Part shown: positions 1 through 9,272 of the stretch, piece after piece
How the letters are laid out: the number at the start of each line of letters is the position of its first letter
Numbering within the stretch: position 1 is the first letter of the stretch
Source of the DNA: Escherichia coli DSM 30083 = JCM 1649 = ATCC 11775
Lineage (GTDB): Bacteria; Pseudomonadota; Gammaproteobacteria; Enterobacterales; Enterobacteriaceae
Assembly (NCBI RefSeq): GCF_003697165.2
Contig: NZ_CP033092.2
Span: forward strand, 1,922,001 to 1,986,000
Reading direction: 5' to 3'
Length of the DNA stretch: 64,000 nt
The notes under the pieces: generated by a model
Database searches by the model: none
What the model saw: the letters and a program-made list of their open reading frames with translations, nothing else
What the model was told of the DNA's origin: nothing
Position numbers and translations under genes: made by a program

Positions 1-912
1 GCTGCTGACGGTGCGCTGGTTAAGATTAAGTACCCGCTCAATCATCCGCCGTTCCTGCGGATTAAAGATTTGCTGGTTACCATGATCCACCAGCATAGAC
101 GCGGTTTCGGCGTCCAGTTCCGCATCTTCTTTTTGCCCGCTAAGCAGGCGCATTACCGCTTCGGTAGTCCGCTGGCGCAGCGTCTGGTTAGCGGAAAGAA
201 AACGTCGCCGGTTAAAGATAGCCAACTGATTGAGCGCCTCGATCATCACCGAGAAACCAATAGCAGCGTACAGGTAGCCTTTCGGAATGACGAAGCCGAA
301 ACCTTCTGCCACCAGGCTAAAGCCAATCATCAACAGGAAGCTTAAGCAGAGAATAACGATCGTCGGGTGACTGTTAACAAATTGCGTTAATGGCTTGCTG
401 GCCATCAACATCAGGCTGATAGCGATAACGACGGCGGCCATCATGACCAGTAAATGGTCGACCATCCCGACGGCGGTAATCACCGAGTCGAGTGAGAAGA
501 TGGCGTCCAGTACCACAATTTGTGTCACCACCCCCCAGAACTTCGCACCTTTGCGTTGTGTGGGGTTATTGCTGTCTTTCCCCTCCAGCCGTTCGTTCAG
601 CTCCATCGTGGCTTTGAACAGCAGGAAGAAACCACCAAACAGCATGATTAAATCGCGGGCGCTAAAGGTAAACGAGCGGAAGCTGAACAGCGGTTGAGTC
701 AGGGTGACCAGCCAGGAGATTGACGCCAGCAGTAACAGGCGCATTAACATCGCCAGCAGCAGCCCGGTAACCCGTGCGCGGTCGCGCTGCTTCGGCGGTA
801 GTTTTTCGGCGAGGATGGCAATAAAGACCAGGTTATCAATGCCGAGGACCAGTTCGATCACAATCAGCGTGATTAACCCGGCCCAGATAGACGGATCGGC
901 AATCCATTCCAT
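1..912 (-). CDS. yegH: YegH, TerC/CBS-domain inner membrane protein (5' part, runs off the window)
   Basis: The first 304 codons are visible; the gene continues past base 1. The start ATG at 912-910 gives MEWIADPSIW, the YegH N-terminus. The visible part is the TerC membrane domain: several hydrophobic segments, with the family's acidic motifs GIDNLVF near residues 24-30 and LDAIFSLDSVI further on, which in TerC proteins lie in membrane helices and may bind metal. After the last membrane segment the chain becomes hydrophilic (from about residue 240), where the CBS and CorC-type domains of this family begin in the missing part. The substrate is unknown. It is transcribed divergently from wza, and the 658-base gap between them carries the colanic acid control region. 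Confidence 0.93.
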   Translation of the reverse strand, partial: MEWIADPSIWAGLITLIVIELVLGIDNLVFIAILAEKLPPKQRDRARVTGLLLAMLMRLLLLASISWLVTLTQPLFSFRSFTFSARDLIMLFGGFFLLFKATMELNERLEGKDSNNPTQRKGAKFWGVVTQIVVLDAIFSLDSVITAVGMVDHLLVMMAAVVIAISLMLMASKPLTQFVNSHPTIVILCLSFLLMIGFSLVAEGFGFVIPKGYLYAAIGFSVMIEALNQLAIFNRRRFLSANQTLRQRTTEAVMRLLSGQKEDAELDAETASMLVDHGNQQIFNPQERRMIERVLNLNQRTVSS

Positions 913-1118
913 AGTAAGTACAAAACCTATTCGTTGTATGACAAATGTCACAATTCGATCATGGATAAATCGGGGCAAAAATGCAATGTTGCAGCACTAT
1001 TTATCTCATATTATTTGAGGGTAATAACCTCACATTATCCCTGAATTAAAAGTGGTAATAATAAAACATTATTTAAGAAATATCGCATGTGGAGACACTA
1101 TATTAAATATTGTCAACC

Positions 1119-1132
1119 TAAAGAAACTCCTA
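1119..1132 (+). promoter_or_regulatory. RcsAB box of the colanic acid operon
   Basis: The 14-mer TAAAGAAACTCCTA matches the RcsA-RcsB consensus TaAGaatatTCctA at most positions and lies upstream of wza on the coding strand. RcsAB activation of the wza promoter under envelope stress is established for E. coli. Placement here is from the motif and context only. Confidence 0.75.
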
Positions 1133-1353
1133 AAAACCATATTGAATGACACTTAATATAATTCTTAAAAATAGCCAATTGCCGAATTGTTACCTTGCCT
1201 GCTATTCCGTTAGCTGTAACACTTCCTCCTGCATTATTGGAGAGCCAATATTCAATTACCATAATGTCACCTTATATTCGGAAGTTAATTTCCGCAATAA
1301 CCCTTTCTCATCAACGACTGTATGTTGAGAGGGTTTTAAAAATTAAGCTAAAT

Positions 1354-1392
1354 CAGTGTATTGGTAGCTAAAAAGCCAGGGGCGGTAGCGTG
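1354..1392 (+). promoter_or_regulatory. JUMPstart with ops element, RfaH recruitment site for the wza operon
   Basis: The 39-base JUMPstart pattern runs from CAGTG to the ops core GGCGGTAGCGTG at 1381-1392. The ops sequence in the nontemplate strand pauses RNA polymerase and recruits RfaH, which suppresses termination through long operons. A second copy precedes rmlB at 25632-25670; the two differ mainly in the first half (TATTGG here, CTCTGG there). Confidence 0.92.
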
Positions 1393-1570
1393 TCTGGATG
1401 CCTGAAAGACCAGTCTGAATTATTCTGTCAATAGCCTGCGGATGAAATCAATTTTTTTAGGACTGATGCCAGTTAAATTTTTATTCAATTAACTGCAAGG
1501 TAAATGTGCATGGCGACATTGCTATTAATAGTGCACAGGATAATTACTCTGCCAAAGTGATAAATAAACA

Positions 1571-2710
1571 ATGATGAAATCCAAAATGAAATTGATGCCA
1601 TTATTGGTGTCAGTAACCTTGATAAGCGGTTGCACAGTACTTCCGGGCAGCAATATGTCGACGATGGGGAAAGACGTCATCAAACAGCAGGACGCTGATT
1701 TCGATCTCGACAAAATGGTGAATGTTTATCCGCTGACCCCGCGCCTGATTGATCAATTACGCCCACGCCCCAACGTAGCGCGCCCCAATATGACGCTGGA
1801 AAGTGAGATCGCGAATTATCAGTATCGCGTCGGGCCGGGGGACGTTCTTAATGTCACCGTCTGGGATCACCCGGAACTCACCACGCCAGCTGGTCAGTAC
1901 CGCAGCTCCAGCGACACCGGCAACTGGGTACAGCCTGACGGCACCATGTTCTACCCGTATATCGGCAAGGTTCACGTCGTGGGGAAAACGCTCGCTGAAA
2001 TCCGCAGTGATATTACCGGGCGCTTAGCGACGTACATCGCTGACCCGCAGGTGGACGTTAATATCGCCGCCTTCCGCTCACAAAAGGCCTATATCTCCGG
2101 ACAGGTGAATAAATCCGGCCAACAGGCGATCACCAACGTGCCACTGACCATTCTCGATGCCATCAACGCCGCGGGTGGCCTGACTGATACCGCTGACTGG
2201 CGCAACGTGGTGCTAACACACAATGGTCGTGAAGAGCGCATTTCTTTGCAGGCGCTGATGCAAAACGGCGACCTCAATCAGAACCGACTGCTTTACCCCG
2301 GCGATATTCTTTACGTGCCGCGTAATGATGATCTGAAAGTATTTGTGATGGGTGAAGTGAAGAAACAGAGCACCCTGAAAATGGACTTTAGCGGCATGAC
2401 CCTGACTGAAGCCCTGGGCAATGCTGAAGGCATCGACATGACCACCTCCAACGCCAGCGGCATCTTTGTCATTCGTCCGCTGAAAGGCGAGGGCGGGCGT
2501 AATGGCAAGATTGCCAATATCTACCAGCTGGATATGTCCGATGCCACGTCGCTGGTGATGGCGACAGAATTCCGCCTGCAACCTTATGACGTGGTGTATG
2601 TCACCACCGCCCCGGTTTCCCGCTGGAACCGTCTGATCAATCAGTTGCTGCCAACTATTAGCGGTGTCCGTTACATGACGGATACAGCCAGCGACATTCA
2701 TAACTGGTAA
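1571..2710 (+). CDS. wza: Wza, outer membrane polysaccharide export lipoprotein
   Basis: 379 residues, the usual Wza length. It forms the octameric outer-membrane channel for colanic acid. The N-terminus has a type II signal peptide with lipobox LISGC, so the mature protein starts at lipidated Cys21. The polysaccharide export (poly_export) domain follows, with motif YRVGPGDVLNVTVW near residues 86-99, then two SLBB-like repeats and a C-terminal amphipathic stretch rich in Trp/Leu that forms the outer-membrane helical barrel in the known structure. First gene of the colanic acid operon; wzb starts 5 bases after its stop. Two adjacent ATGs (1571 and 1574) are possible starts. Confidence 0.97.
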   Translation: MMKSKMKLMPLLVSVTLISGCTVLPGSNMSTMGKDVIKQQDADFDLDKMVNVYPLTPRLIDQLRPRPNVARPNMTLESEIANYQYRVGPGDVLNVTVWDHPELTTPAGQYRSSSDTGNWVQPDGTMFYPYIGKVHVVGKTLAEIRSDITGRLATYIADPQVDVNIAAFRSQKAYISGQVNKSGQQAITNVPLTILDAINAAGGLTDTADWRNVVLTHNGREERISLQALMQNGDLNQNRLLYPGDILYVPRNDDLKVFVMGEVKKQSTLKMDFSGMTLTEALGNAEGIDMTTSNASGIFVIRPLKGEGGRNGKIANIYQLDMSDATSLVMATEFRLQPYDVVYVTTAPVSRWNRLINQLLPTISGVRYMTDTASDIHNW

Positions 2711-2715
2711 TCGTC

Positions 2716-3159
2716 ATGTTTAACAACATCTTAGTTGTCTGTGTCGGCAATATTTGCCGCTCCCCGACGGCGGAACGCTTACTGCAACGTTATCACCCGG
2801 AGCTGAAAGTGGAGTCCGCTGGACTCGGCGCGCTGGTCGGTAAGGGCGCTGACCCTACTGCTATCAGCGTCGCCGCAGAACATCAACTGTCTCTGGAAGG
2901 TCACTGTGCACGGCAAATCAGCCGCCGTCTGTGTCGCAACTACGACCTGATTTTGACCATGGAAAATCGCCATATCGAACGCTTATGCGAGATGGCACCC
3001 GAGATGCGCGGCAAAGTGATGCTGTTTGGTCACTGGGATAACGAATGTGAAATCCCCGATCCGTATCGCAAAAGCCGGGAAACGTTTGCAGCGGTGTACA
3101 CATTACTTGAACGGTCTGCCCGCCAGTGGGCGCAGGCATTGAACGCAGAGCAGGTATAA
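2716..3159 (+). CDS. wzb: Wzb, low-molecular-weight protein-tyrosine phosphatase
   Basis: 147 residues. The N-terminal P-loop CVGNICR at residues 9-15 is the CX5R phosphate-binding motif, with Cys9 as nucleophile and Arg15 binding phosphate. The general acid Asp is in the IPDPY motif near residue 115. Wzb is a cytoplasmic phosphatase that removes phosphate from the C-terminal tyrosines of Wzc; cycling of phosphorylation is needed for polymer assembly and export. It sits between wza and wzc with 5- and 2-base gaps, indicating tight co-translation. Confidence 0.97.
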   Translation: MFNNILVVCVGNICRSPTAERLLQRYHPELKVESAGLGALVGKGADPTAISVAAEHQLSLEGHCARQISRRLCRNYDLILTMENRHIERLCEMAPEMRGKVMLFGHWDNECEIPDPYRKSRETFAAVYTLLERSARQWAQALNAEQV

Positions 3160-3161
3160 GA

Positions 3162-5324
3162 ATGACAGAAAAAGTAAAACAACATGCCGCTCCGGTAACG
3201 GGCAGTGATGAAATCGATATTGGTCGCCTGGTCGGCACCGTCATTGAAGCGCGCTGGTGGGTAATTGGCATCACCGCCGTATTTGCCCTCTGTGCCGTGG
3301 TTTACACCTTCTTCGCCACGCCGATTTATAGTGCCGACGCACTGGTACAAATCGAGCAAAACAGCGGCAATTCGTTAGTGCAGGACATTGGTTCGGCATT
3401 AGCCAACAAACCGCCAGCATCGGACGCCGAGATCCAGTTGATTCGTTCGCGTCTGGTGCTTGGTAAAACGGTGGACGATCTCGACCTCGATATTGCAGTG
3501 AGCAAAAACACGTTCCCGATTTTCGGTGCGGGCTGGGATCGCCTGATGGGACGCCAGAACGAGACGGTAAAAGTGACCACCTTTAACCGCCCGAAAGAGA
3601 TGGCGGATCAGGTGTTTACGCTTAATGTGCTGGACGATAAAAACTACACTCTGAGCAGCGATGGCGGCTTTAGCGCCCGTGGGCAAGCGGGCCAGATGCT
3701 GAAAAAAGAAGGCGTCACGCTGATGGTTGAAGCCATTCACGCCCGCCCGGGCAGTGAGTTTACCGTCACCAAATACTCCACGCTGGGGATGATCAATCAA
3801 CTGCAAAACAGCCTGACGGTAACGGAGAACGGCAAAGACGCAGGCGTACTGAGCCTGACTTATACCGGTGAAGATCGCGAACAGATCCGCGACATTCTTA
3901 ACAGCATCGCCCGTAACTATCAGGAACAAAATATTGAGCGCAAATCCGCGGAAGCGTCGAAAAGCCTCGCCTTCCTCGCGCAACAGTTACCGGAAGTACG
4001 TAGCCGCCTTGATGTTGCCGAAAATAAATTGAATGCCTTCCGTCAGGATAAAGATTCTGTTGATCTGCCGCTGGAAGCGAAAGCGGTGCTCGATTCGATG
4101 GTGAACATCGACGCACAATTGAACGAACTGACCTTTAAAGAAGCGGAAATCTCCAAGCTGTACACCAAAGTTCACCCGGCGTATCGCACGCTGCTGGAGA
4201 AACGGCAGGCGCTGGAAGACGAAAAAGCCAAACTTAATGGTCGCGTAACGGCGATGCCGAAAACCCAGCAGGAGATTGTCCGTCTGACCCGCGATGTCGA
4301 GTCTGGTCAGCAGGTCTATATGCAGCTGCTGAATAAAGAGCAGGAGCTGAAAATCACCGAAGCCAGCACCGTCGGCGATGTGCGCATTGTTGACCCGGCA
4401 ATCACCCAGCCAGGTGTACTGAAACCGAAGAAAGGGCTGATTATCCTCGGCGCGATTATCCTTGGCCTGATGCTCTCTATCGTGGGTGTACTGCTGCGCT
4501 CGTTGTTTAATCGTGGCATCGAAAGCCCGCAGGTGCTGGAAGAACACGGTATCAGCGTCTATGCCAGCATCCCGTTGTCGGAATGGCAGAAAGCGCGCGA
4601 TAGCGTCAAAACCATCAAAGGAGTTAAACGCTATAAACAGAGCCAGCTACTGGCGGTAGGGAATCCAACCGATCTGGCGATTGAAGCCATCCGCAGTCTG
4701 CGTACCAGTCTGCACTTCGCGATGATGCAGGCGCAGAACAATGTGTTGATGATGACCGGGGTTAGCCCGTCAATCGGTAAAACCTTTGTCTGCGCTAACC
4801 TGGCGGCGGTGATCAGTCAGACCAATAAACGGGTGTTGTTGATCGACTGCGATATGCGCAAAGGCTACACCCACGAGTTGTTGGGCACCAATAACGTCAA
4901 TGGCCTGTCGGAAATTTTGATTGGTCAGGGCGATATTACTACCGCTGCTAAACCGACCTCTATTGCCAAATTTGATCTGATCCCGCGCGGTCAGGTGCCG
5001 CCAAATCCTTCTGAACTGTTGATGAGCGAACGCTTTGCCGAACTGGTGAACTGGGCGAGTAAAAACTACGACCTGGTGTTGATTGATACGCCGCCGATTC
5101 TGGCAGTGACCGATGCGGCAATTGTTGGTCGTCATGTCGGAACCACGTTAATGGTGGCGCGTTATGCGGTCAACACATTGAAAGAAGTGGAAACCAGTCT
5201 GAGCCGCTTTGAGCAAAACGGTATTCCGGTGAAAGGGGTGATTCTGAACTCCATCTTCCGCCGCGCCAGCGCGTATCAGGATTATGGCTATTACGAATAC
5301 GAATATAAGTCGGATGCGAAATAA
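3162..5324 (+). CDS. wzc: Wzc, tyrosine autokinase and polysaccharide co-polymerase
   Basis: 720 residues from ATG 3162, which follows the wzb stop by 2 bases; an in-frame upstream ATG at 3126 would lie inside wzb and is rejected. Layout: short cytoplasmic N-terminus, a Wzz-type periplasmic domain between membrane segments near residues 32-52 and about 425-445, then the BY-kinase domain. Walker A (GKT, Lys540 by codon count) is preceded by SPSI, Walker A' is LLIDCDMRKG and Walker B VLIDTPP. The C-terminal tail is the expected tyrosine cluster (YQDYGYYEYEYK), the autophosphorylation sites reset by Wzb. It bridges polymerisation and Wza export. A REP element follows the stop. Confidence 0.97.
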   Translation: MTEKVKQHAAPVTGSDEIDIGRLVGTVIEARWWVIGITAVFALCAVVYTFFATPIYSADALVQIEQNSGNSLVQDIGSALANKPPASDAEIQLIRSRLVLGKTVDDLDLDIAVSKNTFPIFGAGWDRLMGRQNETVKVTTFNRPKEMADQVFTLNVLDDKNYTLSSDGGFSARGQAGQMLKKEGVTLMVEAIHARPGSEFTVTKYSTLGMINQLQNSLTVTENGKDAGVLSLTYTGEDREQIRDILNSIARNYQEQNIERKSAEASKSLAFLAQQLPEVRSRLDVAENKLNAFRQDKDSVDLPLEAKAVLDSMVNIDAQLNELTFKEAEISKLYTKVHPAYRTLLEKRQALEDEKAKLNGRVTAMPKTQQEIVRLTRDVESGQQVYMQLLNKEQELKITEASTVGDVRIVDPAITQPGVLKPKKGLIILGAIILGLMLSIVGVLLRSLFNRGIESPQVLEEHGISVYASIPLSEWQKARDSVKTIKGVKRYKQSQLLAVGNPTDLAIEAIRSLRTSLHFAMMQAQNNVLMMTGVSPSIGKTFVCANLAAVISQTNKRVLLIDCDMRKGYTHELLGTNNVNGLSEILIGQGDITTAAKPTSIAKFDLIPRGQVPPNPSELLMSERFAELVNWASKNYDLVLIDTPPILAVTDAAIVGRHVGTTLMVARYAVNTLKEVETSLSRFEQNGIPVKGVILNSIFRRASAYQDYGYYEYEYKSDAK

Positions 5325-5331
5325 CGAGATC

Positions 5332-5392
5332 CGTTGTCGGATGCGATGCTGACGCATCTTATCCGACCTACGTTCACGCCGCATCCGGCAAC
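5332..5392. repeat. REP (PU) palindrome between wzc and wcaA
   Basis: The segment has the imperfect palindrome typical of E. coli REP units: GTCGGATGCG, a loop, then CGCATCTTATCCGAC, followed by a second partial unit GCCGCATCCGGCAAC. It fills much of the 128-base gap between wzc and wcaA. REP units often sit at internal operon junctions and affect mRNA stability or mark a change in expression. Confidence 0.85.
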
Positions 5393-5452
5393 AGAACCCG
5401 TAAACAAGCTTATAAACCGGCAGAACATCTCGACACTCCGGGAGAACAACCT

Positions 5453-6292
5453 ATGAAAGACAATCCGCTGATCTCAATCTATATGCCGACCTGGAACCGC
5501 CAACAACTGGCGATTCGGGCGATAAAATCGGTCCTGCGCCAGGACTACAACAACTGGGAGATGATTATCGTGGATGATTGCTCCACCTCCTGGGAACAAC
5601 TACAACAGTACGTCACCGCCCTCAACGATCCGCGCATCACTTACATTCACAACGACATTAACAGCGGGGCGTGCGCGGTACGTAACCAGGCGATTATGCT
5701 GGCGCAAGGGGAATACATCACCGGGATCGATGATGATGATGAATGGACACCCAACCGCCTGAGCGTCTTCCTCGCCCATAAACAGCAACTGGTCACTCAC
5801 GCCTTTTTGTACGCTAACGACTACGTTTGCCAGGGCGAAGTCTATTCCCAACCGGCAAGCTTGCCGCTGTATCCCAAATCGCCGTATTCACGCCGCCTGT
5901 TCTACAAACGCAATATCATTGGCAATCAGGTTTTTACCTGGGCATGGCGTTTCAAAGAGTGTTTGTTCGATACCGAACTGAAAGCGGCACAGGATTACGA
6001 CATCTTCCTGCGGATGGTGGTGGAGTACGGTGAACCGTGGAAAGTGGAAGAGGCGACGCAGATCCTGCATATCAATCACGGCGAAATGCAGATCACCTCG
6101 TCATCGAAAAAATTCTCCGGATACTTCCACTTTTACCGCAAGCACAAAGACAAATTCGACCGCGCCAGCAAAAAATATCAGCTGTTTACCCTCTACCAGA
6201 TCCGCAATAAACGCATGACCTGGCGCACTTTGCTGACGCTGCTGTCGGTGCGTAACGGCAAACGTCTGGCTGATGGTATTCGGGGGCGCTAA
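5453..6292 (+). CDS. wcaA: WcaA, family 2 glycosyltransferase of colanic acid
   Basis: 279 residues with a GT-A fold N-terminal domain: start motif ISIYMPTWNR, nucleotide-binding VDDCS at residues 40-44 and an acidic metal-binding run D93-D96 followed by EW. No membrane segment is apparent, so it acts at the cytoplasmic face on the undecaprenyl-linked repeat unit. Published work on colanic acid assembly assigns WcaA to addition of glucuronic acid (recalled, not derived from the sequence). It has the good upstream site GGGAGA and is 2 bases from wcaB. Confidence 0.93.
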   Translation: MKDNPLISIYMPTWNRQQLAIRAIKSVLRQDYNNWEMIIVDDCSTSWEQLQQYVTALNDPRITYIHNDINSGACAVRNQAIMLAQGEYITGIDDDDEWTPNRLSVFLAHKQQLVTHAFLYANDYVCQGEVYSQPASLPLYPKSPYSRRLFYKRNIIGNQVFTWAWRFKECLFDTELKAAQDYDIFLRMVVEYGEPWKVEEATQILHINHGEMQITSSSKKFSGYFHFYRKHKDKFDRASKKYQLFTLYQIRNKRMTWRTLLTLLSVRNGKRLADGIRGR

Positions 6293-6294
6293 AG

Positions 6295-6783
6295 ATGCTG
6301 GAAGATCTGCGCGCCAACAGCTGGAGTTTACGCCCGTGCTGCATGGTTCTTGCCTATCGCGCCGCTCATTTTTGTTCGGTGTGGCGCAAAAAGAACGTCC
6401 TCAACAATCTGTGGGCGGCCCCGCTGCTGGTGCTGTATCGCATTATCACCGAATGCTTTTTCGGTTATGAAATCCAGGCCGCCGCGACCATAGGCCGACG
6501 CTTTACTATCCATCACGGTTACGCCGTGGTGATCAATAAAAACGTGGTCGCGGGGGATGATTTCACCATTCGTCACGGCGTCACTATCGGCAATCGTGGT
6601 GCCGATAACATGGCATGTCCACACATTGGCAATGGCGTCGAACTCGGTGCCAACGTCATTATTCTTGGTGATATCACGCTTGGTAACAACGTCACCGTGG
6701 GCGCGGGCAGCGTGGTGCTCGACTCTGTCCCGGACAACGCGCTGGTGGTGGGAGAAAAAGCGCGAGTGAAGGTAATTAAATGA
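6295..6783 (+). CDS. wcaB: WcaB, left-handed beta-helix O-acetyltransferase
   Basis: 162 residues. The C-terminal two thirds is made of hexapeptide repeats (for example ATIGRR, FTIHHG, VTIGNR, NVIILG, VTVGAG), the signature of LbH acyltransferases related to serine O-acetyltransferase. The conserved His of FTIRHGVTIG is the likely general base. Its role is acetylation of a fucose in the colanic acid unit using acetyl-CoA; which fucose cannot be read from the sequence. Its stop overlaps the wcaC start by 4 bases (ATGA). Confidence 0.93.
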   Translation: MLEDLRANSWSLRPCCMVLAYRAAHFCSVWRKKNVLNNLWAAPLLVLYRIITECFFGYEIQAAATIGRRFTIHHGYAVVINKNVVAGDDFTIRHGVTIGNRGADNMACPHIGNGVELGANVIILGDITLGNNVTVGAGSVVLDSVPDNALVVGEKARVKVIK

Positions 6784-7997
6784 ATATTCTGCAATTTAAT
6801 GTGCGACTGGCGGAAGGCGGGGCAGCAGGTGTGGCGTTAGATCTCCACCAGCGTGCGCTGCAACAGGGGCTGGCATCACATTTTGTCTACGGCTACGGCA
6901 AAGGCGGCAAAGAGAGCGTCAGTCATCAAAACTATCCGCAGGTCATCAAACATACGCCGCGGATGACCGCGATGGCGAACATTGCGTTGTTTCGTCTGTT
7001 TAATCGCGATCTGTTCGGCAATTTCAATGAGTTATATCGCACCATTACTCGCACACCGGGTCCGGTGGTCCTGCATTTTCATGTGCTGCACAGCTACTGG
7101 TTGAATCTTAAGAGCGTGGTGCGCTTTTGCGAAAAAGTGAAAAACCATAAACCGGATGTCACTCTGGTCTGGACACTGCACGACCACTGGAGCGTTACCG
7201 GACGCTGCGCCTTTACCGACGGTTGCGAAGGCTGGAAAACGGGCTGCCAGAAATGCCCGACCTTAAATAATTATCCGCCGGTGAAGATTGATCGCGCACA
7301 CCAACTGGTGGCGGGCAAACGGCAGTTATTCCGCGAGATGCTGGCACTGGGCTGTCAGTTTATTTCCCCCAGCCAGCATGTGGCAGACGCTTTCAATAGT
7401 CTGTACGGTCCAGGGCGTTGCCGGATTATCAATAACGGTATTGATATGGCAACCGAAGCGATTCTGGCGGACTTGCCTCCGGTGCGCGAAACCCAGGACA
7501 AGCCGAAAATCGCGGTGGTGGCGCATGATCTGCGTTACGACGGCAAAACTAACCAGCAACTGGTACGCGAGATGATGGCGCTGGGCGACAAAATCGAACT
7601 GCATACCTTTGGTAAGTTCTCGCCGTTCACCGCTGGCAACGTGGTTAATCACGGCTTTGAAACTGACAAGCGCAAGTTGATGAGCGCGCTCAATCAGATG
7701 GATGCGCTGGTATTCAGTTCTCGCGTCGATAACTACCCGCTGATTTTGTGTGAGGCGCTATCGATTGGCGTGCCGGTGATTGCCACCCATAGCGACGCGG
7801 CGCGTGAAGTGTTGCAAAAATCCGGCGGTAAAACCGTCAGCGAAGAAGATGTGCTGCAACTGGTGCAGTTAAGCAAACCGGAAATCGCACAGGCGATATT
7901 TGGTACCACGCTGGCTGAGTTCAGCCAGCGCAGCCGCGCCGCCTACAGTGGACAACAGATGCTGGAGGAGTATGTCAACTTCTATCAGAATCTGTAG
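6780..7997 (+). CDS. wcaC: WcaC, GT4-family glycosyltransferase
   Basis: 405 residues, GT-B fold. The N-terminal domain has a glycine-rich acceptor loop (LAEGGAAGVALDL) and the C-terminal GT4 domain contains SRVDNYPLILCEALSIGVPV, carrying the E-x7-E-like motif that contacts the nucleotide sugar. A Cys-rich insert (TGRCAFTDGCEGWKTGC, then KC) near residues 141-162 suggests a structural disulfide or metal cluster; this insert is seen in some GT4 relatives. It is assigned in the literature to galactosyl transfer in colanic acid (recalled). Its 3' end overlaps the wcaD start by 26 bases. Confidence 0.93.
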   Translation: MNILQFNVRLAEGGAAGVALDLHQRALQQGLASHFVYGYGKGGKESVSHQNYPQVIKHTPRMTAMANIALFRLFNRDLFGNFNELYRTITRTPGPVVLHFHVLHSYWLNLKSVVRFCEKVKNHKPDVTLVWTLHDHWSVTGRCAFTDGCEGWKTGCQKCPTLNNYPPVKIDRAHQLVAGKRQLFREMLALGCQFISPSQHVADAFNSLYGPGRCRIINNGIDMATEAILADLPPVRETQDKPKIAVVAHDLRYDGKTNQQLVREMMALGDKIELHTFGKFSPFTAGNVVNHGFETDKRKLMSALNQMDALVFSSRVDNYPLILCEALSIGVPVIATHSDAAREVLQKSGGKTVSEEDVLQLVQLSKPEIAQAIFGTTLAEFSQRSRAAYSGQQMLEEYVNFYQNL

Positions 7998-9192
7998 CTA
8001 CCTGCTGCTGCCGCTGATCTACCTGCTGGTTAACGTCAAAATCGCCCAGCTTGGCGAAAGTTTCCCCATCACCATCGTCACTTTTTTACCTGTCTTGTTA
8101 CTGCTGTTTTTAGAACGCATCAGCGTTAAAAAATTGATGATTGCCTTAGGGATTGGCGCGGGACTCACGGCGTTTAACTACCTGTTTGGTCAGTCGTTGG
8201 ATGCCAGTAAATACGTCACTTCAACCATGCTTTTTGTCTATATTGTGATCATTATTGGCATGGTGTGGAGTATTCGTTTTAAAACAATTTCGCCACACAA
8301 CCATTGCAAGATATTACGTTTTTTTTATCTGGTGGTCGGGCTGGTGGTGGCGCTGGCGGCGGTGGAGATGGCGCAAATTATCCTCACCGGCGGCAGCAGT
8401 ATTATGGAGTCGATTTCGAAATATCTGATTTACAGCAACAGCTATGTGCTGAATTTCATTAAATTCGGCGGCAAGCGCACGACAGCACTTTATTTCGAAC
8501 CGGCATTTTTCGCTCTGGCATTAATCTCAATTTGGCTCAGCATCAAACAGTTTGGTATCAAAACGCCTAAAACCGATGCTATGATTCTCGCAGGGATAAT
8601 ATTATCCGGATCGTTTTCAGGGGTTATGACCTTTATCCTGTTTTATTTGCTGGAGTGGGCATTTCAATATCTGAATAAAGAGGCGATTAAGAAAAAGTTA
8701 CCGTTAGCATTGATTTCTCTGGCTGTATTCCTGGTTGGTGTGGTAATTGCATTTCCTTATATTTCCACCCGTCTGGGCGATTTAGGTACAGAAGGATCGT
8801 CATCATATTATCGTATTGTCGGTCCGCTGGTGATGGTCGGTTATTCTTTGACCCATATTGACGGTGTAGTCAGATTTGGCTCACTTTATGAATATGTCGC
8901 ATCATTCGGAATATTTAACGGTGCGGATGTCGGAAAAACCATAGACAATGGTTTGTATCTGCTGATTATTTATTTTTCCTGGTTCGCGGTGTTTTTATCA
9001 CTGTGGTACATGGGGAAAGTGATAAAAATGATGATCAACGCTTTTGGTGATAACCGCAATTTTCGCGTGCAATTATATCTTTTTACTCCGGTATCGCTGT
9101 TTTTTACCGGTTCGATATTTAGCCCGGAATATGCATTTTTAATCGTCTGTCCGTTTATTTTGCGAAAAGCGTTAAATATACACCCTAAATAA
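7972..9192 (+). CDS. wcaD: WcaD, colanic acid polymerase (Wzy-type)
   Basis: 406 residues from ATG 7972 (MSTSIRICSYLLLPLIY). The frame is open upstream to 7900, but that start lies within wcaC and adds a non-hydrophobic stretch, so it is rejected. The protein is almost entirely hydrophobic, with 10 or more predicted membrane segments and a few larger loops, as expected for a Wzy polymerase that joins repeat units at the periplasmic face. Sequence is poorly conserved in this class, so the assignment rests on position, topology and recognition of the N-terminus. Confidence 0.92.
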   Translation: MSTSIRICSYLLLPLIYLLVNVKIAQLGESFPITIVTFLPVLLLLFLERISVKKLMIALGIGAGLTAFNYLFGQSLDASKYVTSTMLFVYIVIIIGMVWSIRFKTISPHNHCKILRFFYLVVGLVVALAAVEMAQIILTGGSSIMESISKYLIYSNSYVLNFIKFGGKRTTALYFEPAFFALALISIWLSIKQFGIKTPKTDAMILAGIILSGSFSGVMTFILFYLLEWAFQYLNKEAIKKKLPLALISLAVFLVGVVIAFPYISTRLGDLGTEGSSSYYRIVGPLVMVGYSLTHIDGVVRFGSLYEYVASFGIFNGADVGKTIDNGLYLLIIYFSWFAVFLSLWYMGKVIKMMINAFGDNRNFRVQLYLFTPVSLFFTGSIFSPEYAFLIVCPFILRKALNIHPK

Positions 9193-9260
9193 TTCGAGTT
9201 GCAGGAAGTTGGTGAGCGAGGAAAACCAACGCACATGCAGTTTGAAGTATGACGGGTATT
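9191..9260. repeat. Box C-like dispersed repeat between wcaD and wcaE
   Basis: The gap carries an imperfect inverted repeat whose ends read TTCGAGTTGCAGG and, after the loop, GCATGCAGTTTGAAGTATG-like sequence. Its arms resemble the E. coli box C element (GAGTTGCAGGAAG ... TTGAAGTATGACGGGTAT). The loop is shorter than in the standard element. Confidence 0.6.
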
Positions 9261-9272
9261 ACGAGGTAAAAC

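Larger units (their letters stand above)
913..1570. promoter_or_regulatory. yegH-wza intergenic control region
   Basis: This AT-rich stretch of 658 bases holds no convincing gene. It contains the RcsAB-type box at 1119-1132 and the JUMPstart/ops element at 1354-1392, both given separately. A short open frame at 1146-1328 has no ribosome binding site and no recognisable protein, so it is treated as noncoding. The distance from the RcsAB box to wza leaves an untranslated leader of several hundred bases containing ops, the arrangement expected for an RfaH-controlled polysaccharide operon. An exact transcription start was not assigned. Confidence 0.7.

Noticed and set aside
1146..1328. 60-codon frame in the wza leader
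   Set aside because: No ribosome site, unusual composition, and it lies in the regulatory region between the RcsAB box and ops.
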